Below are positions 26,472 to 34,209 of a stretch of DNA of 64,000 bases, in pieces. The position numbers and the translations under genes are program-made. Each line of letters begins with the position of its first letter. Within the stretch, counting starts at the first letter, position 1. This DNA is from Clostridium sp. MD294 (GTDB lineage: Bacteria > Bacillota > Clostridia > Lachnospirales > Anaerotignaceae): positions 806,001 to 870,000 of the forward strand of contig NZ_CP097810.1 in NCBI RefSeq assembly GCF_000364165.2. The letters are read 5' to 3'. The notes beneath the pieces are model-generated. The model made no database searches. It was not told the DNA's origin and was given only the letters and a program-made list of their open reading frames with translations.

Positions 26472-26487
26472 ATGAATGAGTATTCAT
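26472..26487 (+). promoter_or_regulatory. ArsR/SmtB operator before the metal ATPase
   Basis: ATGAAT-GAGT-ATTCAT has the same half-sites and spacing as the operator at the arsR promoter and lies 33 nt before the ATPase start. Confidence 0.75.
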
Positions 26488-26519
26488 AAAAACATTTGAT
26501 TAAGAAAGAAGGTATTGTT

Positions 26520-28865
26520 ATGGAAAATGTCATCAGAATTAAACTAAAAGGACTAGACTGTCCCCACTGTGCTGAGAAAATAACAGCAGACATTCAAAAA
26601 TTAGAAAATTTGCAAAATCCTCAAATCAATTTAATCAAACAAGAATTATCTGTGGAAAAAAAAGCAAATTGTTTTACAGAAGTATTGCTTACTCAAATTA
26701 CTGAAATTGTGCATAAATATGAGCCTGATGTAGAAGTATTTATGGAACAAAACCAAAAAACATTTCAAGTAACATTAAAAGGGCTAGACTGTGCAAATTG
26801 TGCAGCAGAAATTGAACAAGGCACAAAAACATTGCCAAAAGTAAAAAATGCTACTGTTAATTTATTAAAACAGCAAATGGAAGTCACAACAGAACAATAT
26901 ACTTCTATAGAGGAATTATTGCAAAGTATTTCAGAAATTGTACACAAACATGAGCCTGATGTTAAGGTTTTCATAGCATCACAAACACAAATTTCTGACA
27001 CAAAACAATCGGAAAAATCAGAATTTCAAAAAGAATTTCAAAAAACAATCATACGCTTTTGTGTAGGCATTGTATTTTTTGTGGGAGGAGTATTGTTAAT
27101 AAAACAAAATATTTCTTTTGTACCATTTCTTATTTCTTATATTATATTTGGATATGATGTGTTATGGAGAGCAATCAAAAACATCAAAAAAGGGCAAATT
27201 TTTGACGAAAACTTTTTAATGTCTATTTCCACAATAGGAGCGATTTTTTTAGGAGAAATGGCAGAAGCAGTATTTGTTATGTTATTTTATCAAATCGGAG
27301 AAACATTCCAATCCTATGCAGTAGACCGTTCCAGAAAATCCATTACGGAACTTATGGACATCAGACCAGACTATGCAAATTTAGTAGTAGGAGAGCAAAT
27401 AAAAAAAGTAGAACCATCAGAAGTTGCTGTTGGAAATTATATTGTAGTAAAAGCAGGAGAGAAAATACCTTTAGACGGCATTGTAGTAGAAGGCAATGGA
27501 CAACTAGACACTTCTGCATTAACAGGAGAAGCATTACCAGTAAATGTATCTGTAGGAGAAGAAGTATATAGTGGCAGTTTGAATATCAATGGATTATTTA
27601 AAATACAAGTAACTAAAAATTTTGGTAATTCTACTGTTGTAAAAATATTGGAAATGGTAGAAAATGCTACAGCAAAAAAATCAAAAACAGAACAGTTTAT
27701 TACAAAATTTGCAAGAGTATATACTCCTTTTGTTGTTTGTGCAGCTGCATTACTTGCTATCATACCTCCTTTATTTATAGGTGGAACATTTCAAATGTGG
27801 CTAAGCAGAGCATTGATATTCCTTGTTATATCTTGTCCTTGTGCTTTGGTGCTTTCTGTGCCATTAGGATTTTTTTCAGGTATAGGAGAAGCATCAAAAA
27901 GGGGAATATTAGTAAAAGGAAGTAACTACATTCATGCTCTAAAAGATGTTGATACAATAGTATTTGATAAAACAGGTACATTAACAAAAGGTGTTTTTGA
28001 GGTAGCACAAATAAATACAATAAATAATTACACAGAAAAAATGATACTAGAAATTGCTGCAAAAGCAGAAAAAAATTCCAATCACCCTATTGCAGTTTCT
28101 ATTACAAAACAATATGAAACAAAATACGGTAAAATAATAGAAGAAATACAAAATTATAAAGAAATTGGTGGGTATGGTGTTTGTTGTCAAATAAATGGTA
28201 AACAAGTGTTAGCAGGAAATGAAAAATTAATGAAGCAGTTTTCTATAGAGTATATAGCTTATACAGGTATAGGAAGCATTGTATATATTGCGGAAGATGG
28301 CAAATTTATAGGTAGTATTGTTGTTGCAGATACTATAAAACAAAGCAGTAAAAAAGCAATACAAAAATTGAAAGCACTTGGTATTCAAAATACTATTATG
28401 CTTACAGGAGATAATGCCATAACAGCAAAACAAATTAGTAAGGAATTAGAATTAAATGAATATTATGCTGAACTTCTACCACAAAATAAAGTAGAAATAT
28501 TAGAAAAGATATTAAAAAGACAAGATAAAAATAAAGTGATATTTGTTGGTGATGGCATTAACGATGCACCTGTATTAGCAAGGGCGGATATTGGTATTGC
28601 AATGGGAGGTATTGGCTCTGATGCAGCTATTGAGGCAGCCGATGTTGTGATTATGAATGATGATATAGGAAAGATAGAAGATGGTATTATTATTTCAAAA
28701 AATACAAGCCGTATTGTAAACCAAAATATTGTTTTTGCATTAGCAGTAAAAATGATTGTGCTTGTGTTAGGAGCATTAGGTATTGCAACAATGTGGCTAG
28801 CAGTATTTGCTGATGTAGGAGTAGCACTGATTGCGATATTAAATTCTATGAAAAAGAAGATTTAA
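26520..28865 (+). CDS. Zn/Cd/Pb-exporting P1B-type ATPase with two HMA domains
   Basis: A 781-residue heavy-metal ATPase of the ZntA/CadA class. Two tandem metal-binding domains open the protein, with GLDCPHC and GLDCANC; each ends in an almost identical IVHK.EPDV segment, so one arose by duplication. Then come the CPCALV metal channel motif in helix 6, DKTGTLTKG with the phosphorylated Asp, SNHPIA (the P1B HP motif), GDGINDAP, and the last helices with a Lys in AVKMIVL and Asp in FADVGVAL as in subgroup P1B-2. The ATG at 26520 has AAGAAGG 7-8 nt upstream; the in-frame TTG at 26496 is less likely. Regulated by the ArsR protein through the operator just upstream. Confidence 0.93.
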   Translation: MENVIRIKLKGLDCPHCAEKITADIQKLENLQNPQINLIKQELSVEKKANCFTEVLLTQITEIVHKYEPDVEVFMEQNQKTFQVTLKGLDCANCAAEIEQGTKTLPKVKNATVNLLKQQMEVTTEQYTSIEELLQSISEIVHKHEPDVKVFIASQTQISDTKQSEKSEFQKEFQKTIIRFCVGIVFFVGGVLLIKQNISFVPFLISYIIFGYDVLWRAIKNIKKGQIFDENFLMSISTIGAIFLGEMAEAVFVMLFYQIGETFQSYAVDRSRKSITELMDIRPDYANLVVGEQIKKVEPSEVAVGNYIVVKAGEKIPLDGIVVEGNGQLDTSALTGEALPVNVSVGEEVYSGSLNINGLFKIQVTKNFGNSTVVKILEMVENATAKKSKTEQFITKFARVYTPFVVCAAALLAIIPPLFIGGTFQMWLSRALIFLVISCPCALVLSVPLGFFSGIGEASKRGILVKGSNYIHALKDVDTIVFDKTGTLTKGVFEVAQINTINNYTEKMILEIAAKAEKNSNHPIAVSITKQYETKYGKIIEEIQNYKEIGGYGVCCQINGKQVLAGNEKLMKQFSIEYIAYTGIGSIVYIAEDGKFIGSIVVADTIKQSSKKAIQKLKALGIQNTIMLTGDNAITAKQISKELELNEYYAELLPQNKVEILEKILKRQDKNKVIFVGDGINDAPVLARADIGIAMGGIGSDAAIEAADVVIMNDDIGKIEDGIIISKNTSRIVNQNIVFALAVKMIVLVLGALGIATMWLAVFADVGVALIAILNSMKKKI

Positions 28866-28868
28866 AAT

Positions 28869-28906
28869 AAAAAGCAGGTAGGTAAAAAATTTCCTACTTG
28901 CTTTTT
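28869..28906 (+). terminator. Terminator of the metal ATPase gene
   Basis: Stem AAAAAGCAGGTAGG / CCTACTTGCTTTTT (one mismatch) with T tail. Confidence 0.8.
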
Positions 28907-28993
28907 ATATATAGTTTTATATGTATTTATTTTTCACAGTGGTAACAAAAGTAACAGTTTTTTTGTAATACTTTTTATTATTATTGTTACCTA

Positions 28994-29566
28994 TTATAAA
29001 TAAGTTTTTAACACTTGTAAATCATTTTGATATACTTCAGAAAGTGACCTATTATATATAATTGCAGCAGGGTGATATAAAGGGAATAATTGATAACCAT
29101 CTTTTGTTTTTGTCATAACACCATGCATATCTCCTATACTAGAACTATCATCACCTGTTATTGCTTTTAAAGGAACATTTCCTAATGTAACTATCATATT
29201 AGGCTGAATGATTTCCAATTCTTTTTTTAAATAAGGCAAAAAGAAATCAACTTCAGTTTTTTTAGGTGGTCTGTTTACAAAATTTCCTGTTTTGGGGCTA
29301 ACATTAGTAGGACGAAATTTTACAACATTTGTAATATAAATTTCCTCCCTTTTTAATCCTATTGTTTCTAAAAAAGAAGACAAGTTTTTTCCTGCTTTTC
29401 CTACAAAAGGTCTACCCTGTTTTTCCTCATCTCCTCCAGGTGCTTCTCCAACCATACAAATTTTTGCATTTTGTTTTCCTTCTCCAAAAACAATTTTCTT
29501 TTCTGCATAGTCTGATTGTAATACTTCTGTTGTTATTTTTTGTTTTAAAATTTCCATTTCTTCCAC
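28994..29566 (-). CDS. Uracil-DNA glycosylase, family 4/5-like
   Basis: A 190-residue UDG-superfamily protein: GEAPGGDEEKQGRPFVGKAGK matches motif 1 of family 4 enzymes, ITNVVKFRP follows, and LYHPAAI gives motif 2. It removes uracil from DNA. The four cysteines that bind an Fe-S cluster in many family 4 enzymes are not present, so it may be a cluster-free branch. A GTG at 29566 is preferred because AAAGGAG lies 8 nt upstream; the ATG at 29557 and an upstream GTG at 29608 are alternatives. Two exact DnaA boxes lie just upstream. Confidence 0.85.
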   Translation of the reverse strand: MEEMEILKQKITTEVLQSDYAEKKIVFGEGKQNAKICMVGEAPGGDEEKQGRPFVGKAGKNLSSFLETIGLKREEIYITNVVKFRPTNVSPKTGNFVNRPPKKTEVDFFLPYLKKELEIIQPNMIVTLGNVPLKAITGDDSSSIGDMHGVMTKTKDGYQLFPLYHPAAIIYNRSLSEVYQNDLQVLKTYL

Positions 29567-29600
29567 TTTTCCCACTCCTTTTATACATATCATACACGAG

Positions 29601-29629
29601 TTATCCACATATCCACAGAGTTATCCACA
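29601..29629. promoter_or_regulatory. DnaA-box cluster upstream of the UDG gene
   Basis: TTATCCACA occurs at 29601-29609 and 29621-29629, with a one-mismatch copy (ATATCCACA) at 29609-29617. All are in the same orientation, 35-63 nt upstream of the UDG start on the minus strand. No dnaA or dnaN is nearby, so this is not the usual oriC context. Confidence 0.7.
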
Positions 29630-29658
29630 GAAATATTGTAAATAAAACGCTTTTTTTG

Positions 29659-30768
29659 TTAATAATACTTTAATATAATAAATGATACCAGACTACCCAT
29701 GATAAATCCACCAAAATGTCCAAAATAATCTACATTTTGTTGTAGCAATCCTGACAATAAAGCAATAACAACTAAAAGCAGCAATGTCATATAATTCATA
29801 CCAATACTTTTTTTACCATGATAATAACTATATACAAATACAGCACCCATTAAACCGAATATTGCTCCAGATGCACCTACAGAAACAGCATCATTACACA
29901 AAGCACTTAGTATACCACTTCCTATTGCAGAAAAAAAGTAAATGATAGCCATTTTTATTTTACCATATAATAACTCTGTGTGCATACCAAAATAATATAA
30001 ATAAACACTATTTTGTATTAAGTGCAATATATTTGTATGAATAAAACAATAAGTAATGATACGATAATATTGTTTTATATTAAAAACAGCATAGTGTTCT
30101 ACACCAAGTGATAAAATAGCACTTTGTTTTAGTCCTAATAAAATCATACCTAAAAATATAAAGCTGTTGATACATAATAAATGAAATGTGAGTAATATAT
30201 TATTACTTTTTAAAGAAACGATATTTTTTTGTTTTACTTCTATAGCAATTTCAGACAAAGAAGTATGACTTTGGTTTTGGTATTTATTTTCTAAACAATC
30301 TAATATCATTTGTTTTATATGTAGTATATTTTGAGGTTGGCTTTTGTGCATTTCAATTGTTTTTTTTGCACAAGAAACATACCACCAGGCATGAAAATAC
30401 TTTTCTTCTGCAAGTAATTCTTTTTGATTTACAAAATGAATTACTTGTGATATATCAGTACTATTTTTTTGAGATGTTTGTTGTGAAAACTCTCCTATTA
30501 CAACTGTTAAAGCAATTATTTTAGAACAATGATATAATGTTAAAGAGTTTTGTAACTGTTGTAAATATTTATTCATAAATATTTCATGATTTTGTAATTC
30601 TATCTTTTCGCCATTTATAATGGATATAATGTATAATATAGGGCTTTGTTGCTTAAACAGAATAACTCTATTATGTTGCTGTGTTTCTGTTATGTGAAAT
30701 GCTGTATAAAGTTCAAATTCATTTTCAATAAGTTTTTTTACAAAATTCTGTAAAATAGTATAATACAT
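29659..30768 (-). CDS. Rhomboid-family intramembrane serine protease
   Basis: A 369-residue protein. The first 190 residues are soluble and of unknown type. Six or so membrane helices follow, with HLIQNSVYLYYFG (His-Asn oxyanion region), the catalytic Ser in VGASGAIFGLMG and the catalytic His in YFGHFGGFIMG. It should cut membrane-spanning proteins. The ATG at 30768 is chosen because AGGAGGA lies just upstream; an in-frame extension reaching 30867 runs through a terminator hairpin and has no ribosome site. A leader of about 160 nt with an apparent attenuator precedes it. Confidence 0.88.
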   Translation of the reverse strand: MYYTILQNFVKKLIENEFELYTAFHITETQQHNRVILFKQQSPILYIISIINGEKIELQNHEIFMNKYLQQLQNSLTLYHCSKIIALTVVIGEFSQQTSQKNSTDISQVIHFVNQKELLAEEKYFHAWWYVSCAKKTIEMHKSQPQNILHIKQMILDCLENKYQNQSHTSLSEIAIEVKQKNIVSLKSNNILLTFHLLCINSFIFLGMILLGLKQSAILSLGVEHYAVFNIKQYYRIITYCFIHTNILHLIQNSVYLYYFGMHTELLYGKIKMAIIYFFSAIGSGILSALCNDAVSVGASGAIFGLMGAVFVYSYYHGKKSIGMNYMTLLLLVVIALLSGLLQQNVDYFGHFGGFIMGSLVSFIILKYY

Positions 30769-30780
30769 AAAATTCCTCCT

Positions 30781-30824
30781 AAAAAAGAAACTCATTGGAA
30801 CAAGGGAAAATTCCAATGAGTTTC
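30781..30824 (-). terminator. Attenuator-like terminator in the rhomboid leader
   Basis: On the minus strand the 14-bp perfect stem GAAACTCATTGGAA / TTCCAATGAGTTTC is followed by six T and then directly by the AGGAGGA ribosome site of the rhomboid gene. It lies downstream of the rhomboid promoter, so it would end leader transcripts. Confidence 0.7.
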
Positions 30825-30932
30825 TTCTTTTGAATAAGAATCGGGGTATTCTTATCCATATAAGCATTTAAAAAAGATTAACAAAGCTGTGAAAAGATTT
30901 TATAATATTCTTCACATCTTTTGTACATGATT

Positions 30933-30961
30933 ATGATAGCATGGTTTTTTGATTTCGTCAA
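30933..30961 (-). promoter_or_regulatory. Promoter of the rhomboid gene
   Basis: On the minus strand TTGACG (30956-30961), a 17-nt spacer and TATCAT (30933-30938). The implied leader is about 160 nt and contains two hairpins (one at 30837-30854, AAGAAT/ATTCTT) before the start codon. Confidence 0.6.
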
Positions 30962-31047
30962 TATATTTTTAAAAAATATGAAATATTTTTTTCATAAAAT
31001 TATTATTTTATATAATAATATGTCATAATTTAATAATAATACTGCTT

Positions 31048-31296
31048 TTATAGCAATATACAAAGTAATAAAAGGCCTGCAATTCCAGGAACACCTAAAA
31101 GCCCTGTAAATAATACAGTCATATAGTTAATTCCTATAGGAAGCCCTATTGTATGTAATAATACAATTGCAATACAGCCAATCACCGCATTGATAACTGC
31201 TTTCAACAAAAATTTAATTGGCTTAGATAGTATAATCAGTGTCATTAATCCTAAACAAGAAAAAATCATTGCTGTAATAATTTGTGTTGAATCCAT
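31048..31296 (-). CDS. bofA: Pro-sigma-K processing inhibitor BofA family protein
   Basis: An 82-residue membrane protein: two hydrophobic helices and the family's PIKFLLKAVINAVIGCIAI and IGINYMTVLFTGLLGVPGIAGLLLL segments. In Bacillus, BofA holds the intramembrane protease SpoIVFB inactive until late sporulation. An AGGAGG site precedes the ATG at 31296. A yaaL homologue lies upstream on the same strand, matching the recR-yaaL-bofA order of Bacillus, although a possible mobile element now separates them. Confidence 0.88.
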   Translation of the reverse strand: MDSTQIITAMIFSCLGLMTLIILSKPIKFLLKAVINAVIGCIAIVLLHTIGLPIGINYMTVLFTGLLGVPGIAGLLLLCILL

Positions 31297-31371
31297 ATGT
31301 ATTCCTCCTTTTCTATATCTTATAAGCCAAAAGACAATTTAAAACAAAAAACAAAGAAATATATACTAGCA

Positions 31372-31524
31372 GCGTGTCAAAAAAATAGTATAAATTATCC
31401 AAGTTCATTAAATTTTTTGAAAAATTTGAACAAAAAATTTTATAAAAAAAATTAGTATTTTTCATTGTAAAATCAATATTTTTTAAGAGAATAAAATTTT
31501 TGCTATCAAGTTTTTTTGACACGC
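31372..31524. mobile_element. Possible MITE with 14-bp terminal inverted repeats
   Basis: A 153-bp AT-rich segment bounded by perfect inverted repeats GCGTGTCAAAAAAA (31372-31385) and TTTTTTTGACACGC (31511-31524). It lies between yaaL and bofA. A 69-codon frame spans it but has no ribosome site or recognisable family. No clear target-site duplication is seen. Confidence 0.5.
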
Positions 31525-31537
31525 CGCATATTTTATA

Positions 31538-31771
31538 TTAACTGATTTTTTCATATCCTATAGCAATTAAACCAATTTCTTTTGCTATTTTTAAGAAATA
31601 TTCATATTTTTTATAAAGTGCATTCATTTCATAGATATAACAGTCAATTAAAGTATCATCTGTAGCTTGGTCAAATCGTTTTCTGGCTTCTTCTAGTTTT
31701 TGCTTAATTTCTTCTATTACTTCTAATATTTCTTCTCCTTCTTGTGTTAAATGTTGTTTTAGGCTCTCCAT
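31538..31771 (-). CDS. yaaL: YaaL/DUF2508 family protein
   Basis: A 77-residue, mostly helical acidic protein with the family pattern of an amphipathic helix (LEVIEEIKQKLEEARKRFDQATDDTLIDCYIYEMNALYKKYEYFLKIAKE is its central block at about 16-65). Function unknown. AGGAGGAATGTCCC precedes the ATG. In Bacillus its homologue lies between recR and bofA; here bofA is 240 nt downstream. Confidence 0.8.
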   Translation of the reverse strand: MESLKQHLTQEGEEILEVIEEIKQKLEEARKRFDQATDDTLIDCYIYEMNALYKKYEYFLKIAKEIGLIAIGYEKIS

Positions 31772-31825
31772 GGGACATTCCTCCTTATGGATAGTATAAT
31801 CAAAATTTTGGTAAATTATGCTTAA

Positions 31826-31858
31826 AAAAAGAACAATACAATAAGTATTGTTCTTTTT
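31826..31858 (-). terminator. Terminator of the secreted-protein gene
   Basis: A 14-bp perfect stem AAAAAGAACAATAC / GTATTGTTCTTTTT with loop of 5 and T run on the minus strand. Confidence 0.85.
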
Positions 31859-31871
31859 ACTATTATTTTAT

Positions 31872-32474
31872 TTATTGTATTGTTTGTGGAACACCTGTAA
31901 TCATGAATGTAATAGAACCTGCTCCTACTTCATAGTAATAATTTAGATTTCCTACAGTATATTGCTGTGACTGTAATGTATAAAAATCAAAATTAAAAAA
32001 ATCAAGTGCTTGTCTTAATAATGTGCCATCTATACCGTTTGCATTTGCTCCATTAAAAAAACCTGCTAATATACCTATACTAGCAAAATAATCTAAACTT
32101 CCCTGACTATATCCATTTAAAACATATTCTCTAGGTAGTATCAATGCTACAGACTGCAAACGTTGTGTTTGTTTATCTGCAAATATTGCCATTTTTGCTG
32201 CACCCCATTCTCCCTGATATAACAGAGTGTCTTCTGCTGTTTCTACTGGACGAAAATTGATTAGTAAAGGCATTTGTAATCCATATTCTACTTCATAACC
32301 TTCTAATAGACTGTCATTTAATATTGTAACAAAAATATCACTTCTATCTATTAAAATACTTTGTTCTGGTAATAAATATCCTTTTTGTTCTGAAGCAAAT
32401 GCTGTAATGGTATTACATAGTAACATAAGTAATACAATAAAAATAGCTATTTTTTTCTTTATATTTTGATACAT
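31872..32474 (-). CDS. Secreted protein of unknown function
   Basis: A 200-residue protein with a signal peptide (KKKIAIFIVLLMLLCNTITAFA). The mature part contains LINFRPVETAEDTLLYQGEWGAAKMAIFADKQT, which suggests a compact alpha/beta domain. I do not recognise a family. It has its own GAAGGGGA ribosome site and terminator, and is divergent from the next gene. Confidence 0.7.
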   Translation of the reverse strand: MYQNIKKKIAIFIVLLMLLCNTITAFASEQKGYLLPEQSILIDRSDIFVTILNDSLLEGYEVEYGLQMPLLINFRPVETAEDTLLYQGEWGAAKMAIFADKQTQRLQSVALILPREYVLNGYSQGSLDYFASIGILAGFFNGANANGIDGTLLRQALDFFNFDFYTLQSQQYTVGNLNYYYEVGAGSITFMITGVPQTIQ

Positions 32475-32605
32475 ATATTCCCCTTCCTCTCTATTTTTTT
32501 TTATTATAACATACTATTTTTAAAAAGGGAAATATTTCTAGAAAATGTATCTCTTTTGTAACAAAAGAATAAATATAATATAAATTATAATAAGGACGTG
32601 ATATT

Positions 32606-33514
32606 ATGAAATTTGCAGAAATACAATGTTCTACAAAAATTGAAAGTTTTGGTATACCTAAAATTTTTTTAAAATTGCCTCATTTTATATTAAATTGGTA
32701 TTTATTGCAGTATCGACCTTTTTGCATAAAAGAAATGAATTTAGCAAATGCAGAAGGATATGAAATAAAAATTTATCAAAATTTGGAACAACAAACAGAA
32801 AAACAAATACAAAAACTTTTGTTATTTCTGAAGCAAAAAGAAGTTGCTGTAGTATTAACTGATTGCGATATTATACTGCCTAATAATATAAAAATATGTT
32901 ATGGAACTATTCTAAATAGCCTTTTAGTATTACAAGCAACACAAAAAGCAATAAAAAGACAACATAAAACATTACAAGAAAGCAGGTTTTTGATTATTGA
33001 TGGAGAAAATTTTATTACAGATTTGGTATTAGATGTATTATATCCTCATGTTAATTATCTTTCTATTTATACAAATAGACAAGAATATTTTACAAAAAAA
33101 ACAGAACAAATTTATGAAGACTATGGTTTATGTTTAGAATTTTTTACGGGAGAAAAAAATAAATTATTCGGAACATATAATGTTATCATAAATTGTTCTA
33201 ATAATATGGATAATTACGACTATAAAATACAAAAAAATGCTTTTTATTTTGATATCATACAAAACAAACCTAAAATGAAAAGATTATTGTCAAGAAGAAA
33301 TGATTTGTTACTTTCAGATGGATTGTTGTTAAAATGGCAGAACAATACATATTATTCTAAACAGCTAGAAACGATATTTTGTGCAACAGAAAAACACTTT
33401 TATTATTTTTTATGTCATGACTATCGTCAACAATCTGCTCAAGAAATTATAGATTTATTACAACAAAAAGAAATTATAATAACAGGACTAACTTGTTTTG
33501 AAAAACGAATATAA
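32606..33514 (+). CDS. Protein of unknown function, possible Rossmann-like fold
   Basis: A 302-residue cytoplasmic protein with no signal peptide or helices. A hydrophobic strand followed by an acidic residue and a second strand (FLIIDGENFITDL, then VNYLSIYTNRQEYF, then YNVIINCSNN) gives a layout resembling shikimate-dehydrogenase-like or SpoVFA-like Rossmann domains, but the glycine motif is missing. AAGGACGTG provides the ribosome site. It is followed by the greA promoter region. No confident function. Confidence 0.6.
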   Translation: MKFAEIQCSTKIESFGIPKIFLKLPHFILNWYLLQYRPFCIKEMNLANAEGYEIKIYQNLEQQTEKQIQKLLLFLKQKEVAVVLTDCDIILPNNIKICYGTILNSLLVLQATQKAIKRQHKTLQESRFLIIDGENFITDLVLDVLYPHVNYLSIYTNRQEYFTKKTEQIYEDYGLCLEFFTGEKNKLFGTYNVIINCSNNMDNYDYKIQKNAFYFDIIQNKPKMKRLLSRRNDLLLSDGLLLKWQNNTYYSKQLETIFCATEKHFYYFLCHDYRQQSAQEIIDLLQQKEIIITGLTCFEKRI

Positions 33515-33550
33515 AAAGAGCTTTATTGTATTTTTGAATGATGAAAATGA

Positions 33551-33579
33551 TTGACAATAAACAAGTGGTGGAGTATAAT
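33551..33579 (+). promoter_or_regulatory. Consensus promoter ahead of greA
   Basis: Perfect TTGACA (33551-33556), 17-nt spacer, perfect TATAAT (33574-33579). The predicted start is near 33586, only about 8 nt before a terminator hairpin. Confidence 0.8.
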
Positions 33580-33593
33580 TTTACAGTAAAAAT

Positions 33594-33619
33594 AGGCAGG
33601 TGCATACCTGCCTCTTTTT
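33594..33619 (+). terminator. Terminator-like hairpin in the greA leader
   Basis: An 8-bp perfect stem AGGCAGGT / ACCTGCCT with a 4-nt loop and a CTTTTT tail. It may end the upstream gene, but it also lies immediately downstream of the consensus promoter, so most transcripts from that promoter would stop after about 35 nt. Confidence 0.75.
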
Positions 33620-33694
33620 CAAATAAACAAAATCAATTCTCTTTCAGTATTACTGAAATATTTATTGTAAATATAAAAGGAGTGTATTGTCACT

Positions 33695-34171
33695 ATGGCA
33701 GAGAAAAAAGTAATATTGACCTATGAAGGTCTTACAAAAATGGAAAATGAACTAGAAAATTTAAAAACTGTTCGTAGAAAAGAAGTTGCAGAAAAAATAA
33801 AAGAAGCAAGAGGACAAGGTGACTTATCTGAAAATGCAGAATATGATGCAGCAAAAGAAGAGCAAGCAGAAATTGAGTCTAGAATTGTTGTATTAGAAAA
33901 AATGCTTCGAAATGCAGAGGTAATAGATGATGATGAAGTGAATAATGATATTGTCAATGTTGGCTCTACTGTAAAATTATATGATTTTGAATTTGAAGAA
34001 GAAGTAGAATATTCTATTGTTGGCTCTGCTGAAGCAGACCCTATGGATGGCAAAATTTCAAATGAGTCTCCTGTTGGTTTAGGTTTAATTGGGCATAAAC
34101 TAGGAGAAACAGTTACTATAGAAGCACCTTCAGGAGAATTAAAATTCCGTATAGAAGAAATCAAGAAATAA
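33695..34171 (+). CDS. greA: Transcription elongation factor GreA
   Basis: A 158-residue GreA of normal length: N-terminal coiled coil with the catalytic acidic tip [16 protein letters not shown] (about residues 42-57) and the C-terminal globular domain ending [24 protein letters not shown]. It rescues backtracked RNA polymerase by stimulating RNA cleavage. AAAAGGAGTG precedes the ATG. lysS follows 38 nt downstream, a common clostridial pairing. Confidence 0.97.
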   Translation: MAEKKVILTYEGLTKMENELENLKTVRRKEVAEKIKEARGQGDLSENAEYDAAKEEQAEIESRIVVLEKMLRNAEVIDDDEVNNDIVNVGSTVKLYDFEFEEEVEYSIVGSAEADPMDGKISNESPVGLGLIGHKLGETVTIEAPSGELKFRIEEIKK

Positions 34172-34209
34172 AATATAACTAAGTAATAAACAAGAGGAGG
34201 CAAATTATC

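Noticed and set aside
29601..29629. Replication origin at the DnaA boxes
   Set aside because: Only three boxes, no AT-rich unwinding element recognised beside them beyond background, and no dnaA, dnaN, rpmH or gyrB nearby.
30769..30867. N-terminal extension of the rhomboid protein by 33 residues
   Set aside because: No ribosome site at the upstream ATG and the extension would be coded by the terminator hairpin; the ATG at 30768 has AGGAGGA.
31313..31522. 69-codon minus-strand ORF between bofA and yaaL
   Set aside because: It lies almost wholly within the inverted-repeat element, is Phe/Asn/Leu-rich low complexity, and has no ribosome site.
33538..33726. 62-codon plus-strand ORF before greA
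   Set aside because: It runs through the promoter and terminator hairpin and overlaps the greA start in another frame; no ribosome site.
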